Shown: positions 16,253 to 25,519 of the stretch, in pieces
How the letters are laid out: each line of letters begins with the position of its first letter
How positions within the stretch are numbered: the stretch's first letter is position 1
Assembly (NCBI RefSeq): GCF_000708595.2
Contig: NZ_JARP01000003.1
Coordinates: forward strand, 372,001-436,000
From: Flavobacterium sp. KJJ
Lineage (GTDB): Bacteria; Bacteroidota; Bacteroidia; Flavobacteriales; Flavobacteriaceae
Direction: 5' to 3'
Length of the DNA stretch: 64,000 nt
Notes under the pieces: model-generated
Told to the model about the DNA's origin: nothing
The model's input: the letters and a program-made list of their open reading frames with translations, nothing else
Database searches by the model: none
Program-made: the position numbers and the translations under genes

Positions 16253-19200
16253 ATGAAAAAGAATTACACTGTACGCCACTTCATGGCTTTTCTAAGTTTT
16301 TTTTGCTGTTTGGCACTTAGTGCACAGACAATGCCGTCACCTCGGCCTCTACCATATTCACAGAATTTTGACGGATTAGACGCTTCTGCTATTGCTTATC
16401 CAATAGGATTTCAAGGATGGACAGCTGCAACTTCAAATCCTACGGGTGCAAGCCAGTATGCTGTTTCAGGTACTTTTGGTGCTGATAGAGCATTAGTTGC
16501 TAATAGTACAGCAGCTACAACTAGTGGTAATTTCCATAATTATAATGGAAAAATAGGTTTTTTAAATACTAGTGGATTAGATTTAACTATTGGTTTTGCA
16601 TTCATAACAACAGGCCAATCAGCCATTCAGGTTCAATACGAAGTTATGACAATTCGTAATCCTTATGACGGAACAAACAATACTCGTATTAATGAAATGA
16701 TCTTGCAATATAGAGTGGGCACTACGGCAGATTTTACATCGATACCAGAAACTGCATATGTAAATAATACGACTACACAAACGGGGTCCGGAATTACAAC
16801 ACCACAAAATCCGCAGACTATAAAAATCACCTTGCCATCAAATTGTGATAATCAGCCTGTAGTACAGATTAGATGGATTTCTAAACAAAATTCAGGAGGA
16901 GGTTCAAGACCTTCGTTTGCAATTGATAATATAAAAATTGGAAGTGATATAACACCTCCGGTAAACGAATCAGGTTATCCAAAAGCTGTTGAAGTATTAT
17001 CTGAGGGTTTTGACTTTTTCAATAAAATAAATGAAATTGGTAAAACGTATTATGTACTAGTAGCGGCAGGCAGTGCAGAACCAACGCCTGCACAGGTCAA
17101 AGCGGGTTTAAATGCCAGCGGAAACGCACCTTTACAAGCAGGTTCTCTTACTATAACAAATAAAGATCAGGAATATTCAAAGGTAATTTCAGGTTTAAGT
17201 TTGGGAACTTCTTATATTGTTTATTCTGTATCTGAAGATGCTTCTGAGAATCTTCAAGTTACAGTTAACAAGCTAGATGTCACTACAGCGAGTGTTTTAG
17301 TGCCTTCTTTAAGAACAACGGCATCAGTGCTTAATTTTGGGAAATCTGATCAAAATATTGATTCATTAAGTTTGAGTTATCAAATCAGTGGAACAAACAT
17401 ACAGAATACCGTTACTGTTACCGCACCAGCCAATTTCAGTGTTTCAAAAGACAACATAACTTTCCAATCTTCTATTGTTTATGATGCCTCCGTTTTTGCT
17501 GCAAATGCTACACCAACGGTTTATGTTCGTTTTAAACCAAACACAACTGGCGTTTTTTCAGGAACATTAACTAATGAAACAACGGGAGCTTTAAGCAAAA
17601 CAGTCTCTTTGTCTGGAATTGGAATAAATCCTTACATACAAGGTTTTAATGATGCTGATGTTTTAACAAACAGCGGTTGGACACAATATAATGTTGCCGG
17701 TGCTTTAAATAAATGGAGTTATACAACAGTTGCAAGAAATATAAATTCTGGAAATGGAGCAGTTTTAGTAAACGGATTTACCGATACCGGAGCGAGCAAA
17801 GACTGGCTGATCTCTCCAAAATTACATTTGGATACTTTTACTCAATTTGCACTATTGTCTTTTTACTCACGTAAATTTTATGACGGGCCAAGTTTAAAAT
17901 TAGTAGTTTCTACAAATTATGACGGAGTAAGCAGTCCTGAAACTGCAACTTGGACAGAAATAGACGGGAAATTTCCTACTGTAACAGGAACTTATGCGCA
18001 ATCACAATATATAGATTTAAGCGCATTTAAAACACCTAATACGTATGTGGCATGGGTTTATGAAACCACTGCTGGCGGAAATACTTTGGCAGCAGAATGG
18101 TCTTTAGATGATGTTGCGATAACAAATGAGTCAGGATTCGTTGCGTCAAATCCTGTTTTAGATTTTGGCGATGTTGCTGTAAATACAAATTCTGCGAGTC
18201 AGTCTTTTGTTTTTAAAGCGAATGGTTATAATGATATTACAATTAAAGCTCCTGCAGGTTATCAGATCTCTTTAGATAATACTGTATTTCAGTCAGAAGT
18301 TTTTGTCAGCGCGGCTGATGCATCCGCAGGCAAAACGGTTTATGTGCGATTTACTCCATCTGTAAAAGCATTAAGTATTCCTGGAGCTTTAACGGTAACA
18401 GGAACTGCATTAAACAAACAAATCGGATCTTTAAATGGTTCATCTCTGCCAAAAGCAGATACCTACGATATTGTTAGTTATAATTTAGAATTCTTTGGCT
18501 CTGATGTTAAAGGTTCAGATGGAGTTGAGTTTGGTCCAACTGATGATGCTCTGCAAATAGAAAATGTTGCTAAAGTGATGAATAAATTAAATGCAGATGT
18601 TTATGTCGTTCAAGAAGTTTCTGATGATCCATCTTTAGATCTCTTAATTCAGAAAATCAATATTAACGGAAAAACATTTGATAAATCAATTTCGACTTCT
18701 TGGTCTTATTCGTTTAATACCCCAGAAGCTGATTTTCCTCCACAAAAATTAGTGGTTCTTTATAATACGCAGACTACAACTGTTAAAAGCACAAAAGTAT
18801 TATTTAAAGATTTATATGATCAAGTTCGTGCTGGAACTGTAGTATTGCCTGATTATCCTGGTACAGGTACTCCTCAAGTTAATGATGATAGTTTTTTCTC
18901 ATCAGGACGTCTGCCATATTTAGTTCAGGTAGAAACAAATATTGGCGGGGTCAAAAAAGAACTTAATCTTATTGATCTTCACGCCCGTGCCAATAGCGGA
19001 ACCGATATAATGAAATACAATCAGCGTAAATATGATGTGGAATATCTGAAACAAGCGTTAGATGCTGAGTATCCGAATTCAAATCTTGTTCTTTTAGGAG
19101 ATTTTAATGATGATGTAAAAGCATGGGTTGGAAATGCCAATACGCCATCATCTTACCAAAAATTTGTAGAAGATAAAACAAATTACAATGCTTTAACATT

Positions 19201-19681
19201 CGATATTAGCCAAGCAGGAGCTTTTAGTTTTTTAAGTTCTGGCGGATTTTTAGATCATATTATAATTTCTAATGAATTAACAGATCAATATATTCCGAAT
19301 TCAATTGCCGTATATGATCCACGTGCAGACATTACAAGTTATACGTCTACAACTTCTGATCACGGGCCTGTAATTGCGCGATTTGAATTAAAACAAGACG
19401 TTTTGTCGACGATAGATTTTGGTACAAATAAATATGGTGTAGCATCCTATCCTAATCCAGCAAATGATGTTTTGAATGTTGTTGTAAAAACCAATAATGC
19501 TAAAGATCTCAAATTAAGACTGTATGATATTTCAGGGCATTTAATTGGAAAGCCAATTGAAATAAACGGAACTCAAGAAACCACGACAATTCCGGTATCG
19601 CATTTGCAATCAGGAATCTATATTTATACGTTAACAGAAAACAATAAAATTGTTTTTAAAAATAAGATTATCAAGAAATAA
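16253..19681 (+). CDS. Secreted endonuclease/exonuclease/phosphatase-family protein with T9SS sorting domain
   Basis: 1142 residues. Signal peptide ends near LALSAQ (25). Next come a beta-rich domain (about 30-235), two repeated Ig-like segments of the ASVLNFGKSDQ / PVLDFGDVAVN type (about 350-455 and 630-725) that flank a choice-of-anchor J domain (about 465-625, FNDADVLTNSGWTQY and DWLISPKL). The EEP catalytic domain spans about 738-1045: SYNLEFFGSD, VQEVSDDP, LLGDFNDDVKAW and TSDHGPV give the metal and catalytic residues. The last 80 residues (SYPNPANDVLNVVV to KIIKK) are a type A T9SS sorting signal, so it is exported and attached at the surface. An extracellular DNase or phosphatase is likely. 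Confidence 0.9.
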   Translation: MKKNYTVRHFMAFLSFFCCLALSAQTMPSPRPLPYSQNFDGLDASAIAYPIGFQGWTAATSNPTGASQYAVSGTFGADRALVANSTAATTSGNFHNYNGKIGFLNTSGLDLTIGFAFITTGQSAIQVQYEVMTIRNPYDGTNNTRINEMILQYRVGTTADFTSIPETAYVNNTTTQTGSGITTPQNPQTIKITLPSNCDNQPVVQIRWISKQNSGGGSRPSFAIDNIKIGSDITPPVNESGYPKAVEVLSEGFDFFNKINEIGKTYYVLVAAGSAEPTPAQVKAGLNASGNAPLQAGSLTITNKDQEYSKVISGLSLGTSYIVYSVSEDASENLQVTVNKLDVTTASVLVPSLRTTASVLNFGKSDQNIDSLSLSYQISGTNIQNTVTVTAPANFSVSKDNITFQSSIVYDASVFAANATPTVYVRFKPNTTGVFSGTLTNETTGALSKTVSLSGIGINPYIQGFNDADVLTNSGWTQYNVAGALNKWSYTTVARNINSGNGAVLVNGFTDTGASKDWLISPKLHLDTFTQFALLSFYSRKFYDGPSLKLVVSTNYDGVSSPETATWTEIDGKFPTVTGTYAQSQYIDLSAFKTPNTYVAWVYETTAGGNTLAAEWSLDDVAITNESGFVASNPVLDFGDVAVNTNSASQSFVFKANGYNDITIKAPAGYQISLDNTVFQSEVFVSAADASAGKTVYVRFTPSVKALSIPGALTVTGTALNKQIGSLNGSSLPKADTYDIVSYNLEFFGSDVKGSDGVEFGPTDDALQIENVAKVMNKLNADVYVVQEVSDDPSLDLLIQKININGKTFDKSISTSWSYSFNTPEADFPPQKLVVLYNTQTTTVKSTKVLFKDLYDQVRAGTVVLPDYPGTGTPQVNDDSFFSSGRLPYLVQVETNIGGVKKELNLIDLHARANSGTDIMKYNQRKYDVEYLKQALDAEYPNSNLVLLGDFNDDVKAWVGNANTPSSYQKFVEDKTNYNALTFDISQAGAFSFLSSGGFLDHIIISNELTDQYIPNSIAVYDPRADITSYTSTTSDHGPVIARFELKQDVLSTIDFGTNKYGVASYPNPANDVLNVVVKTNNAKDLKLRLYDISGHLIGKPIEINGTQETTTIPVSHLQSGIYIYTLTENNKIVFKNKIIKK

Positions 19682-19696
19682 GAATAAAACTAAAAC

Positions 19697-19726
19697 AAAA
19701 GGCCGTTCAATCGAACGGCCTTTTTT
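19697..19726. terminator. Bidirectional intrinsic terminator
   Basis: Perfect stem GGCCGTTC/GAACGGCC (19701-19708 and 19713-19720) with an AATC loop, an A run before and T run after. It separates the convergent secreted EEP gene and the MepB-family gene. Confidence 0.9.
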
Positions 19727-19730
19727 ATGT

Positions 19731-20264
19731 TTAAATTGAATGTACTCCAATCAAATTTTTAAAATTCTTTAAATCTAAATTTGGGCTTATTTCATAAAAA
19801 TAATGTAATTGCCACTGCTGTGTTTTTTGCGCTTGTTTACTAGTTGTGATATCCCAAGGCGGATAAACTCTCGTTGCTCGTATTCCTTCTTTTGTTTCTG
19901 TAGAAAAAATTCCTTTTTGAAGCAAAATATTTTTCGGAAAGATGAATTGTCCTAAAAGAGTCTCTTTTCTAACGCTTACAATTACAAAATCAATTTCATC
20001 TGAAAAATCAAAAGGTTCGATAATTCCTGATTTATTTCGTTTCCATAAAGTGACAAACTGCCCTGTTTTTGTTGGTGTTATTTTAGCTTCTCTATAACAA
20101 ATGTTTTTTTTATTAAAAGAAAAACGATAAGCACTGTACTCTTTGCTTTCAGCTTCCGGTTGAGGTTGCGTGCAATCAAATTCAAAGGAATCAAAAATGA
20201 ATTGTTTTAAAAGAAGCAAATCTTTTGAAATTTGCAGTTCATTCCAATTGTTTTGAATAGTCAT
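19731..20264 (-). CDS. MepB family protein
   Basis: 177 residues matching the MepB family along its length: ESKEYSAYRFSFNKKNICYREAKITPTKTGQFVTLWKRN and FPKNILLQKGIFS are characteristic. The name comes from the staphylococcal mepRAB locus, but the family has no proven biochemical function, and no mepA-type efflux gene is nearby. No signal peptide, so cytosolic. The fold and conserved basic/aromatic patches suggest nucleic-acid or nucleotide binding, which is speculation. Confidence 0.8.
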   Translation of the reverse strand: MTIQNNWNELQISKDLLLLKQFIFDSFEFDCTQPQPEAESKEYSAYRFSFNKKNICYREAKITPTKTGQFVTLWKRNKSGIIEPFDFSDEIDFVIVSVRKETLLGQFIFPKNILLQKGIFSTETKEGIRATRVYPPWDITTSKQAQKTQQWQLHYFYEISPNLDLKNFKNLIGVHSI

Positions 20265-20315
20265 TTGTAAGATTGTTTTTGAGTTGAGATTTGTAAAAGT
20301 AACTCAAAAACTATT

Positions 20316-22070
20316 TTAAAATGAAACATTCAATCCAAAATTCAATCCCCACTGAAATTGGTTGAAAGACTGACTGTTCAGCGGATTTACATAATAATTC
20401 ATAGCTGGCTCAACAAATACATTTGTCTTTTTGTATACGCGATATTGTACTGTACTGCTCAAAGTCGATCCGTAAACAAAATCATTAGCATTTACATTTT
20501 GTCCAATGTTATTGCCATCTAAAGCTACGTTGTTCGAGATCAATTTACCAACAAATCCTCCTGTGTTTAAAGTGATATTCGCTTTGTTTTTAGAAAAAAC
20601 AGAATATGAAACTTCTAATGGCATTTCGATATATCGTAAGCTTTGATCTAAATTTCCACTCTGAATATTGTCACTTGATATCGCCGTTTTAGTTGTGCTT
20701 GATAAAAGTACAACACCAGAAGCATTATTGCTGGCTATTTGAGGAACTGAAGAGTTTTGAGCAAGGTAATCGCCCGTGCCTAAAAAAGCATTGTTTTTTG
20801 TGCTTATATAAGAAACATTCGCAACGCTTTGCCCTAGTTCATTGATTTTGAAACCAGAACCAACAGCCCATTTTTTATTGATTTTATATTTTGTTTTAAC
20901 TCCGTACGTATTGCTTTGTTTTGAATCGTTTACGTTTCCTAAAGTTTTTTCGTTTTTGGTGTTTTCAGAATTTGCAATACCTGCAAAAACTTCAAGAGCC
21001 CATTTGTCAGAATTTGACAGAGCTTTAGGATCTTTTTCTTTTCCTTTTTTGACTTCAGGAGTTATAATTCCTTTTTCTAAATTTTGAAGTTCTGCCAACT
21101 GAACTGAATCTTGTTTGCTCAAAACATCTTTAAATTTAGAATTGCTTTTTGATGTATTTTCCGCAATTACTTTTTCTGTTTTTACAATTTCGTTCGAAAC
21201 CGTTTTTTTATTTTCAGCAAAGTTATTTTGTTTATTGCCAGAACCTGAATTTGAAGCATTAAAAGCAATATTATTTGAATTCGAATTTAATTTGTCTTCA
21301 AATATAGAAGCAGGTGTCTTATTTTTTGGAGAATTAAAGGCATTCTTTTTCTTCGTTACAAATGTTTTTTCGGCTAAAATCTTGTCGGCATTTCTTTTTT
21401 CAGGATTTGAAAACTGATTTTTTGAAGCTGTATTAAATGAATTTTGTTTTCCGTAAACGAAAGTTTTTTCGGCTACAGCCTGATTTGCATTTGCTTTCTC
21501 TGAATTCAATTTCTGATTTCTAGAGAAAGAATTCAATTGATTTTGTTTTTCAGCAACAGTATTTTTTTCGGCTAGAGCCTGATTTATATTGTTTTTTGCT
21601 CTATTTGATTTTGAATTTAAATTTTTAGAAGAATTAATTTTGCTTGAAGCCTCTGTACTGGCTACTGCTGTTTCGTCAGTTTGATTTTCTTCAGAGTTAT
21701 CAGTTTGAACTGAATTACTTTCTACAATTGCATTAGTAGTATCATCTGATTGTTGATTACTATTATTTTGTTCTGATTTAATTGGAGTTTTGTCATTTTG
21801 CTCCTTTTTATTTTCATCTAAAACAACTTTATTATTTTCAATACCACTGCCGTTTATAGTTTTAATTCCAGAATTTGAAGTAAAATATAAAACAGAAGGA
21901 AGCAACAGTCCTAATAACAAGCATGCCGCAGCCGACCACCAAATAATAGCCCTTTTTTTCTTTTTAGGTTTATCCAGTTTTTCCTCAATGTTAGCCCATA
22001 GCTCGGGTGGCGGAACACTCGAAAAGTTTTCCATTGATGAAAAAATATCTTCTATATTTTGCTTTTTCAT
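20316..22070 (-). CDS. Sigma-factor partner with inner-membrane helix, repeat linker and outer-membrane beta-barrel
   Basis: 584 residues. Residues 1-40 are cytosolic (IEDIFSSMENFSSVPPPELWANIEEKL, then KPKKKKR), 41-63 form a membrane helix, and about 64-350 are a long, low-complexity Asn/Ser/Lys/Glu linker. Inside it three imperfect repeats of about 33 residues (162-193, 194-226, 227-255) share the core AEKTFV-x4-5-KNxFN. Residues about 355-584 are an outer-membrane barrel-like domain starting WALEVFAG and ending LNFGLNVSF with a terminal Phe. The gene overlaps the sigma gene by 4 nt (ATGA). This suggests one polypeptide linking the cytosol to the outer membrane. No anti-sigma zinc motif is seen, so the anti-sigma role is inferred. 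Confidence 0.8.
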   Translation of the reverse strand: MKKQNIEDIFSSMENFSSVPPPELWANIEEKLDKPKKKKRAIIWWSAAACLLLGLLLPSVLYFTSNSGIKTINGSGIENNKVVLDENKKEQNDKTPIKSEQNNSNQQSDDTTNAIVESNSVQTDNSEENQTDETAVASTEASSKINSSKNLNSKSNRAKNNINQALAEKNTVAEKQNQLNSFSRNQKLNSEKANANQAVAEKTFVYGKQNSFNTASKNQFSNPEKRNADKILAEKTFVTKKKNAFNSPKNKTPASIFEDKLNSNSNNIAFNASNSGSGNKQNNFAENKKTVSNEIVKTEKVIAENTSKSNSKFKDVLSKQDSVQLAELQNLEKGIITPEVKKGKEKDPKALSNSDKWALEVFAGIANSENTKNEKTLGNVNDSKQSNTYGVKTKYKINKKWAVGSGFKINELGQSVANVSYISTKNNAFLGTGDYLAQNSSVPQIASNNASGVVLLSSTTKTAISSDNIQSGNLDQSLRYIEMPLEVSYSVFSKNKANITLNTGGFVGKLISNNVALDGNNIGQNVNANDFVYGSTLSSTVQYRVYKKTNVFVEPAMNYYVNPLNSQSFNQFQWGLNFGLNVSF

Positions 22071-22621
22071 GCTATCTTAAAATTTTTTTTTATGCTCAAA
22101 ATCCTTTTTTGCAAAATTCCCTTCGCTCTGTTTAAATTTGATTTTGATGTTCCTTCTGATATTTTTAGTAATTCGGCGATCTCTTTGTGTTTCATTTTTT
22201 CAAAAACATAGAGGTTAAAAACCGTCCGGTATTGATCAGGCAAATCCCGTATATATTCTAATAATTTTTCTTGTTCTATCGGAATTGTTTCTAATTCCTC
22301 CTCTTCAATAAAATCAGTATCAGGGTCAAAAACATCTAGAAAAAAACTTTCTTTTTTCTTTTTATTTAAAGTTTCGATGAGTTTATTGATGAAAATCCGT
22401 TTTAGCCAGCCTTCAAAGCTTCCTTCAAATTTATATTGGCTTATTTTCTGAAAAACAATTACAAATGCTTCTTGGAAAACATCCTTGGCATCATCTTCGT
22501 TTTTCATATACTTCAAGCAGATACCATACAAAACAGGAGAAAACAGCTGATATATTTTCAGCTGTCCTTCGCGCTCATTCTGCATGCATTGCCTAATGTA
22601 TTTTTCTAAATCGTCTTTCAA
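22067..22621 (-). CDS. ECF-type RNA polymerase sigma-70 factor
   Basis: 184 residues. Region 2 (about 20-92) has NEDDAKDVFQEAFVIVFQKI and the FEGWLKRIFINKLIE segment; region 4 (about 125-178) has LPDQYRTVFNLYVFEKMKHKEIAELL and ends SNLNRAKGILQK. An acidic insert (FDPDTDFIEEEELETIPIEQ) lies between them. It belongs to the Bacteroidetes group of ECF factors usually paired with a membrane regulator. The barrel-linked protein is translated from the same mRNA with a 4-nt overlap. Target genes are unknown. Confidence 0.92.
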   Translation of the reverse strand: MKDDLEKYIRQCMQNEREGQLKIYQLFSPVLYGICLKYMKNEDDAKDVFQEAFVIVFQKISQYKFEGSFEGWLKRIFINKLIETLNKKKKESFFLDVFDPDTDFIEEEELETIPIEQEKLLEYIRDLPDQYRTVFNLYVFEKMKHKEIAELLKISEGTSKSNLNRAKGILQKRILSIKKNFKIA

Positions 22622-22672
22622 AAATGTGGTATTGTTTGGTTTTGCAAAAATAGTTCTTATAAACTTAAAAAA

Positions 22673-23071
22673 CTATCTTTTAAAAATAGTACGGGCTGCA
22701 TCTTGACAGTTGCTTACGATTGTTAGGTTTTGATTATCAAGGTTTTCTATAATATAAGTTTTGCCTTCAAAGGTAATAAGGTCGTGTTCTGCCTTGTCAG
22801 AAAAACCAATTCCTTTTCCTATTTCATACGCACTATTTCTAATTTCAACATCATTTTTATACGTGATTACTCTTCCGTCAGGAGTAAAAACTACCTTTTT
22901 TGTAAAGCCAATAGTTTTAGGAGTTGCGGTATAAGGATTACTTGCTCCTCCAATAGATTTTTCCCAAATCCAAGTGTTCACAATAGAACCAGAATTTAAG
23001 GTTGTCGATTCTAAAGAGTAAGCCGTTGAGAAAAGTCCAAAGACGATAAGGATTAAAATTTGTTTTTTCAT
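22673..23071 (-). CDS. Exported small protein, lipocalin-like in pattern
   Basis: 132 residues with a clear signal peptide (MKKQILILIVFGLFSTAYS). The mature part is beta-rich: NTWIWEKSIGGASNPYTATPKTIGF, KVVFTPDGRVITYKNDVEI, YIIENLDNQNLTIVSN. The pattern of a tryptophan near the start followed by strands describing a threshold response resembles small Bacteroidetes lipocalin-like proteins, but the match is weak and I would call it unknown. It lies 8 nt after the PrcB-like gene on the same strand, so the two are probably one operon. One Cys (in SNCQD) is unpaired. Confidence 0.75.
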   Translation of the reverse strand: MKKQILILIVFGLFSTAYSLESTTLNSGSIVNTWIWEKSIGGASNPYTATPKTIGFTKKVVFTPDGRVITYKNDVEIRNSAYEIGKGIGFSDKAEHDLITFEGKTYIIENLDNQNLTIVSNCQDAARTIFKR

Positions 23072-23079
23072 GGTTATGA

Positions 23080-23952
23080 TTATTTTAAACTTGTGATTTT
23101 GTCTTGAATCGCTTTTTTGAAAAGTTTAATTTCTGCACTTTGATCTGCAGTATCATTAGTATCTATAAATACTTTTGTAGCAATTGGTCCCTGATGAAGT
23201 TCAAAATAAATACCGCCTTGATCTGCAGCATCTGGCGAACCGTACGTTTTTGTTTGTCCTTTTAAATTTAAAATTTCTGCTGGCACACTTTTTAAGAACA
23301 AAGTATAATCGCCTCTTTTACCAGCAGCTGTATATTTATATTGCTCAAAATTGTAGTTTCCTGAAGCTACATTCTGAAATTTCATGATATTAAAATCGTT
23401 TATCTGAAAGAATTTTTGACAATCAGAACCGGCGCATTCTCCAAAATAAGTTCCAATTACAATATTGTCTGGCGTTTCTGTTACTGGGTTGAAAAGAATA
23501 GTTTTAGATGTTCTTGGAATCAAAATAAAATCTGATGGATATGTTGCAGCTTGTGTAATAGCTTCTCCAGCTAAAGGTGCTTTTTCATAAAAACTGATGA
23601 TAACTTCGCAGTTATTTTCGACAATCGAAGTCATTTTTATAGCGTAGCCGCTTGTTGGTTTTTCTCCAGCAAAAATTCCTACCAGCATATTTTTAGTAAA
23701 ATCTATTGTAGGATCGCTTGCAGCGGTACAAGTATTTTCGTGTTTTGTAAAGTTAGAATCCATTTTTTCTTGCGAGGCAACAAGAATGGCAGCTGGTTTT
23801 ACAGGTAAAGTTTTGATGCTGTAATTGCATAATAGTGGAAATCCTGTAAAAGCTAAATCTGTATTTGCGCCACAGTCAACATTTATGTCGTCGCCAAGGG
23901 AGCAAGCACTGAATCCAAAAGCTATAAACAAGCTTAACATTAATTTTTTCAT
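23080..23952 (-). CDS. Lipoprotein with PrcB C-terminal-like domain
   Basis: 290 residues. The lipoprotein signal ends at FSACSLGDD (Cys17). Residues about 75-160 (FTKNMLVGIFAGEKPTSGYAIKM... EKAPLAGEAITQAATYPSDF) match the PrcB C-terminal fold, first seen in a partner of a Porphyromonas/Treponema protease complex. The C-terminal half (about 175-290) is beta-rich with no family I recognise. Four or more cysteines in the N-terminal part may form disulfides. No PrcA/PrtP-type protease is adjacent, so any protease-binding role is unproven. Confidence 0.75.
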   Translation of the reverse strand: MKKLMLSLFIAFGFSACSLGDDINVDCGANTDLAFTGFPLLCNYSIKTLPVKPAAILVASQEKMDSNFTKHENTCTAASDPTIDFTKNMLVGIFAGEKPTSGYAIKMTSIVENNCEVIISFYEKAPLAGEAITQAATYPSDFILIPRTSKTILFNPVTETPDNIVIGTYFGECAGSDCQKFFQINDFNIMKFQNVASGNYNFEQYKYTAAGKRGDYTLFLKSVPAEILNLKGQTKTYGSPDAADQGGIYFELHQGPIATKVFIDTNDTADQSAEIKLFKKAIQDKITSLK

Positions 23953-24139
23953 GATATTATTTAATAGGTTATATCTAGTAGATGATTCTTTTTGAAAAGG
24001 TTGCGTAAAAGATTTTTTTTTCTTGGAAATTTTTAAAATTCTCGTTTAATTTAGAATGTCTCCTAATTCGTGAAATTTTGATTTTAAAGATTAAGCACTA
24101 CGTATTATTGCGTACTTTTACTTAAATAAAAATTTAATT

Positions 24140-25513
24140 ATGTTTGATTTTCTTCCACTTATGCTGGCGTTTGTTGTTGCTTTATTCTTAGGGATCTACT
24201 TAGGAAAATTGCTCTTTTCGGCAAGATCACAATCTGAAAAAGTGAGTTTAGAAGAGAGATTAAATGCAAATGCAAATCAGCTTGAATTGCAAAAAGAACA
24301 ATTCGAAAATGAAAGAAACAATTTTCAGAAACAGCTTCAATTAACCAATGCTGAAAAAGAAAATATAAGAACCGAAAAAGACAGTTTGGCGATTCAGCTT
24401 TCTAAAAAAGAAGTCGATTTTGAAAATTTATGGGAGCGCCATAAAGAACAAAAAAGTGAGATAACAGAGCTTCAGGAAAAATTTACGAAAGAATTCGAAA
24501 ATTTGGCGAATAAAATTCTCGAAGAAAAATCGGCTAAATTCACGGAACAGAACAGCGAAAACATGAAAAATATACTTTTGCCTTTGCAGGATAAAATTCA
24601 TGGTTTCGAACAAAAAGTAGAACAAACACATAAAGAAAGTATTGATTATCATGCCGCTTTGCGCCAGCAAATTGTAGGTTTAAGCGAAATGAATGCTCAA
24701 ATGAGCAAAGAAACCCTAAACTTGACGAAAGCCTTAAAGGGCGACAGTAAAATGCAGGGAAATTGGGGCGAACTCGTTTTAGAACGTGTTTTAGAAAAAT
24801 CGGGTCTAGAAAAAGGTCGTGAATACGAAGTACAGCAGAGTTTTACTAACAATGAAGGAAATCGCGTTTTTCCGGATGTGGTGATTAATTTGCCAGATGG
24901 TAAAAAAATGATTGTCGACTCGAAAGTTTCTTTGGTTGCTTATGAAAAATGGATCAATGAAGAATCAGAAATTCTAAAAGTTGAATATTTAAAAGAGCAT
25001 GTAAGTTCTATAAGAAGACATGTTGAGCAACTCGGAAATAAAAATTACCACGATTTGTATCAAATAGAAAGCCCAGATTTTGTTTTGCTTTTTATTCCGA
25101 TAGAACCCGCTTTTGCAATTGCTTTAAACGAAGATTCTGCTTTATACAACAAAGCTTTTGACCGTAATATTGTAATCGTTACGCCAAGTACATTATTAGC
25201 GACTTTAAGAACTATTGACAGTATGTGGGCCAACCAGAAGCAACAGGAAAATGCTTTTGAAATTGCCAGACAAGCCGGAGCCTTATACGATAAATTTGAA
25301 GGTTTTGTAACCGATTTGGTTAAAATTGGAAATAAAATTAAAGATACTAAAAGTGAATACGATAACGCAATGAATAAATTGGTAGACGGAAAAGGAAACT
25401 TGATCTCAAGCGTTGAAAAGTTGAAGAAAATGGGAGCAAAGGCTAAAAAAGCTTTGCCAGAAAATATTATTGCGAGAGCCTCAAATACAGACGAAAATCA
25501 ATCTTTAAATTAA
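24140..25513 (+). CDS. rmuC: DNA recombination protein RmuC family
   Basis: 457 residues. An N-terminal membrane helix (about 3-27) is followed by a long coiled coil (about 30-185, Glu/Gln/Lys-rich) and the RmuC nuclease-like domain (about 200-420): MQGNWGELVLERVLEKSGL, FPDVVINLPDGKKMIVDSKVSL and FIPIEPAFAIAL are diagnostic. The Asp and Lys residues of IVDSKVSL fit a PD-(D/E)XK-like site. RmuC limits inversions at short inverted repeats in E. coli. It starts a plus-strand run of four short-spaced genes. Confidence 0.93.
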   Translation: MFDFLPLMLAFVVALFLGIYLGKLLFSARSQSEKVSLEERLNANANQLELQKEQFENERNNFQKQLQLTNAEKENIRTEKDSLAIQLSKKEVDFENLWERHKEQKSEITELQEKFTKEFENLANKILEEKSAKFTEQNSENMKNILLPLQDKIHGFEQKVEQTHKESIDYHAALRQQIVGLSEMNAQMSKETLNLTKALKGDSKMQGNWGELVLERVLEKSGLEKGREYEVQQSFTNNEGNRVFPDVVINLPDGKKMIVDSKVSLVAYEKWINEESEILKVEYLKEHVSSIRRHVEQLGNKNYHDLYQIESPDFVLLFIPIEPAFAIALNEDSALYNKAFDRNIVIVTPSTLLATLRTIDSMWANQKQQENAFEIARQAGALYDKFEGFVTDLVKIGNKIKDTKSEYDNAMNKLVDGKGNLISSVEKLKKMGAKAKKALPENIIARASNTDENQSLN

Positions 25514-25519
25514 GATCTT

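Noticed and set aside
21336..21600. Repeated segment in the sigma partner gene considered as a CRISPR-like or DNA repeat
   Set aside because: Units of about 99 nt are imperfect, in frame and encode a protein repeat; no spacers of constant length.
21115..22080. Several plus-strand ORFs rich in Phe and Ser opposite the sigma partner gene
   Set aside because: They mirror the Lys/Asn/Glu-rich linker of the real gene and have no features of their own.
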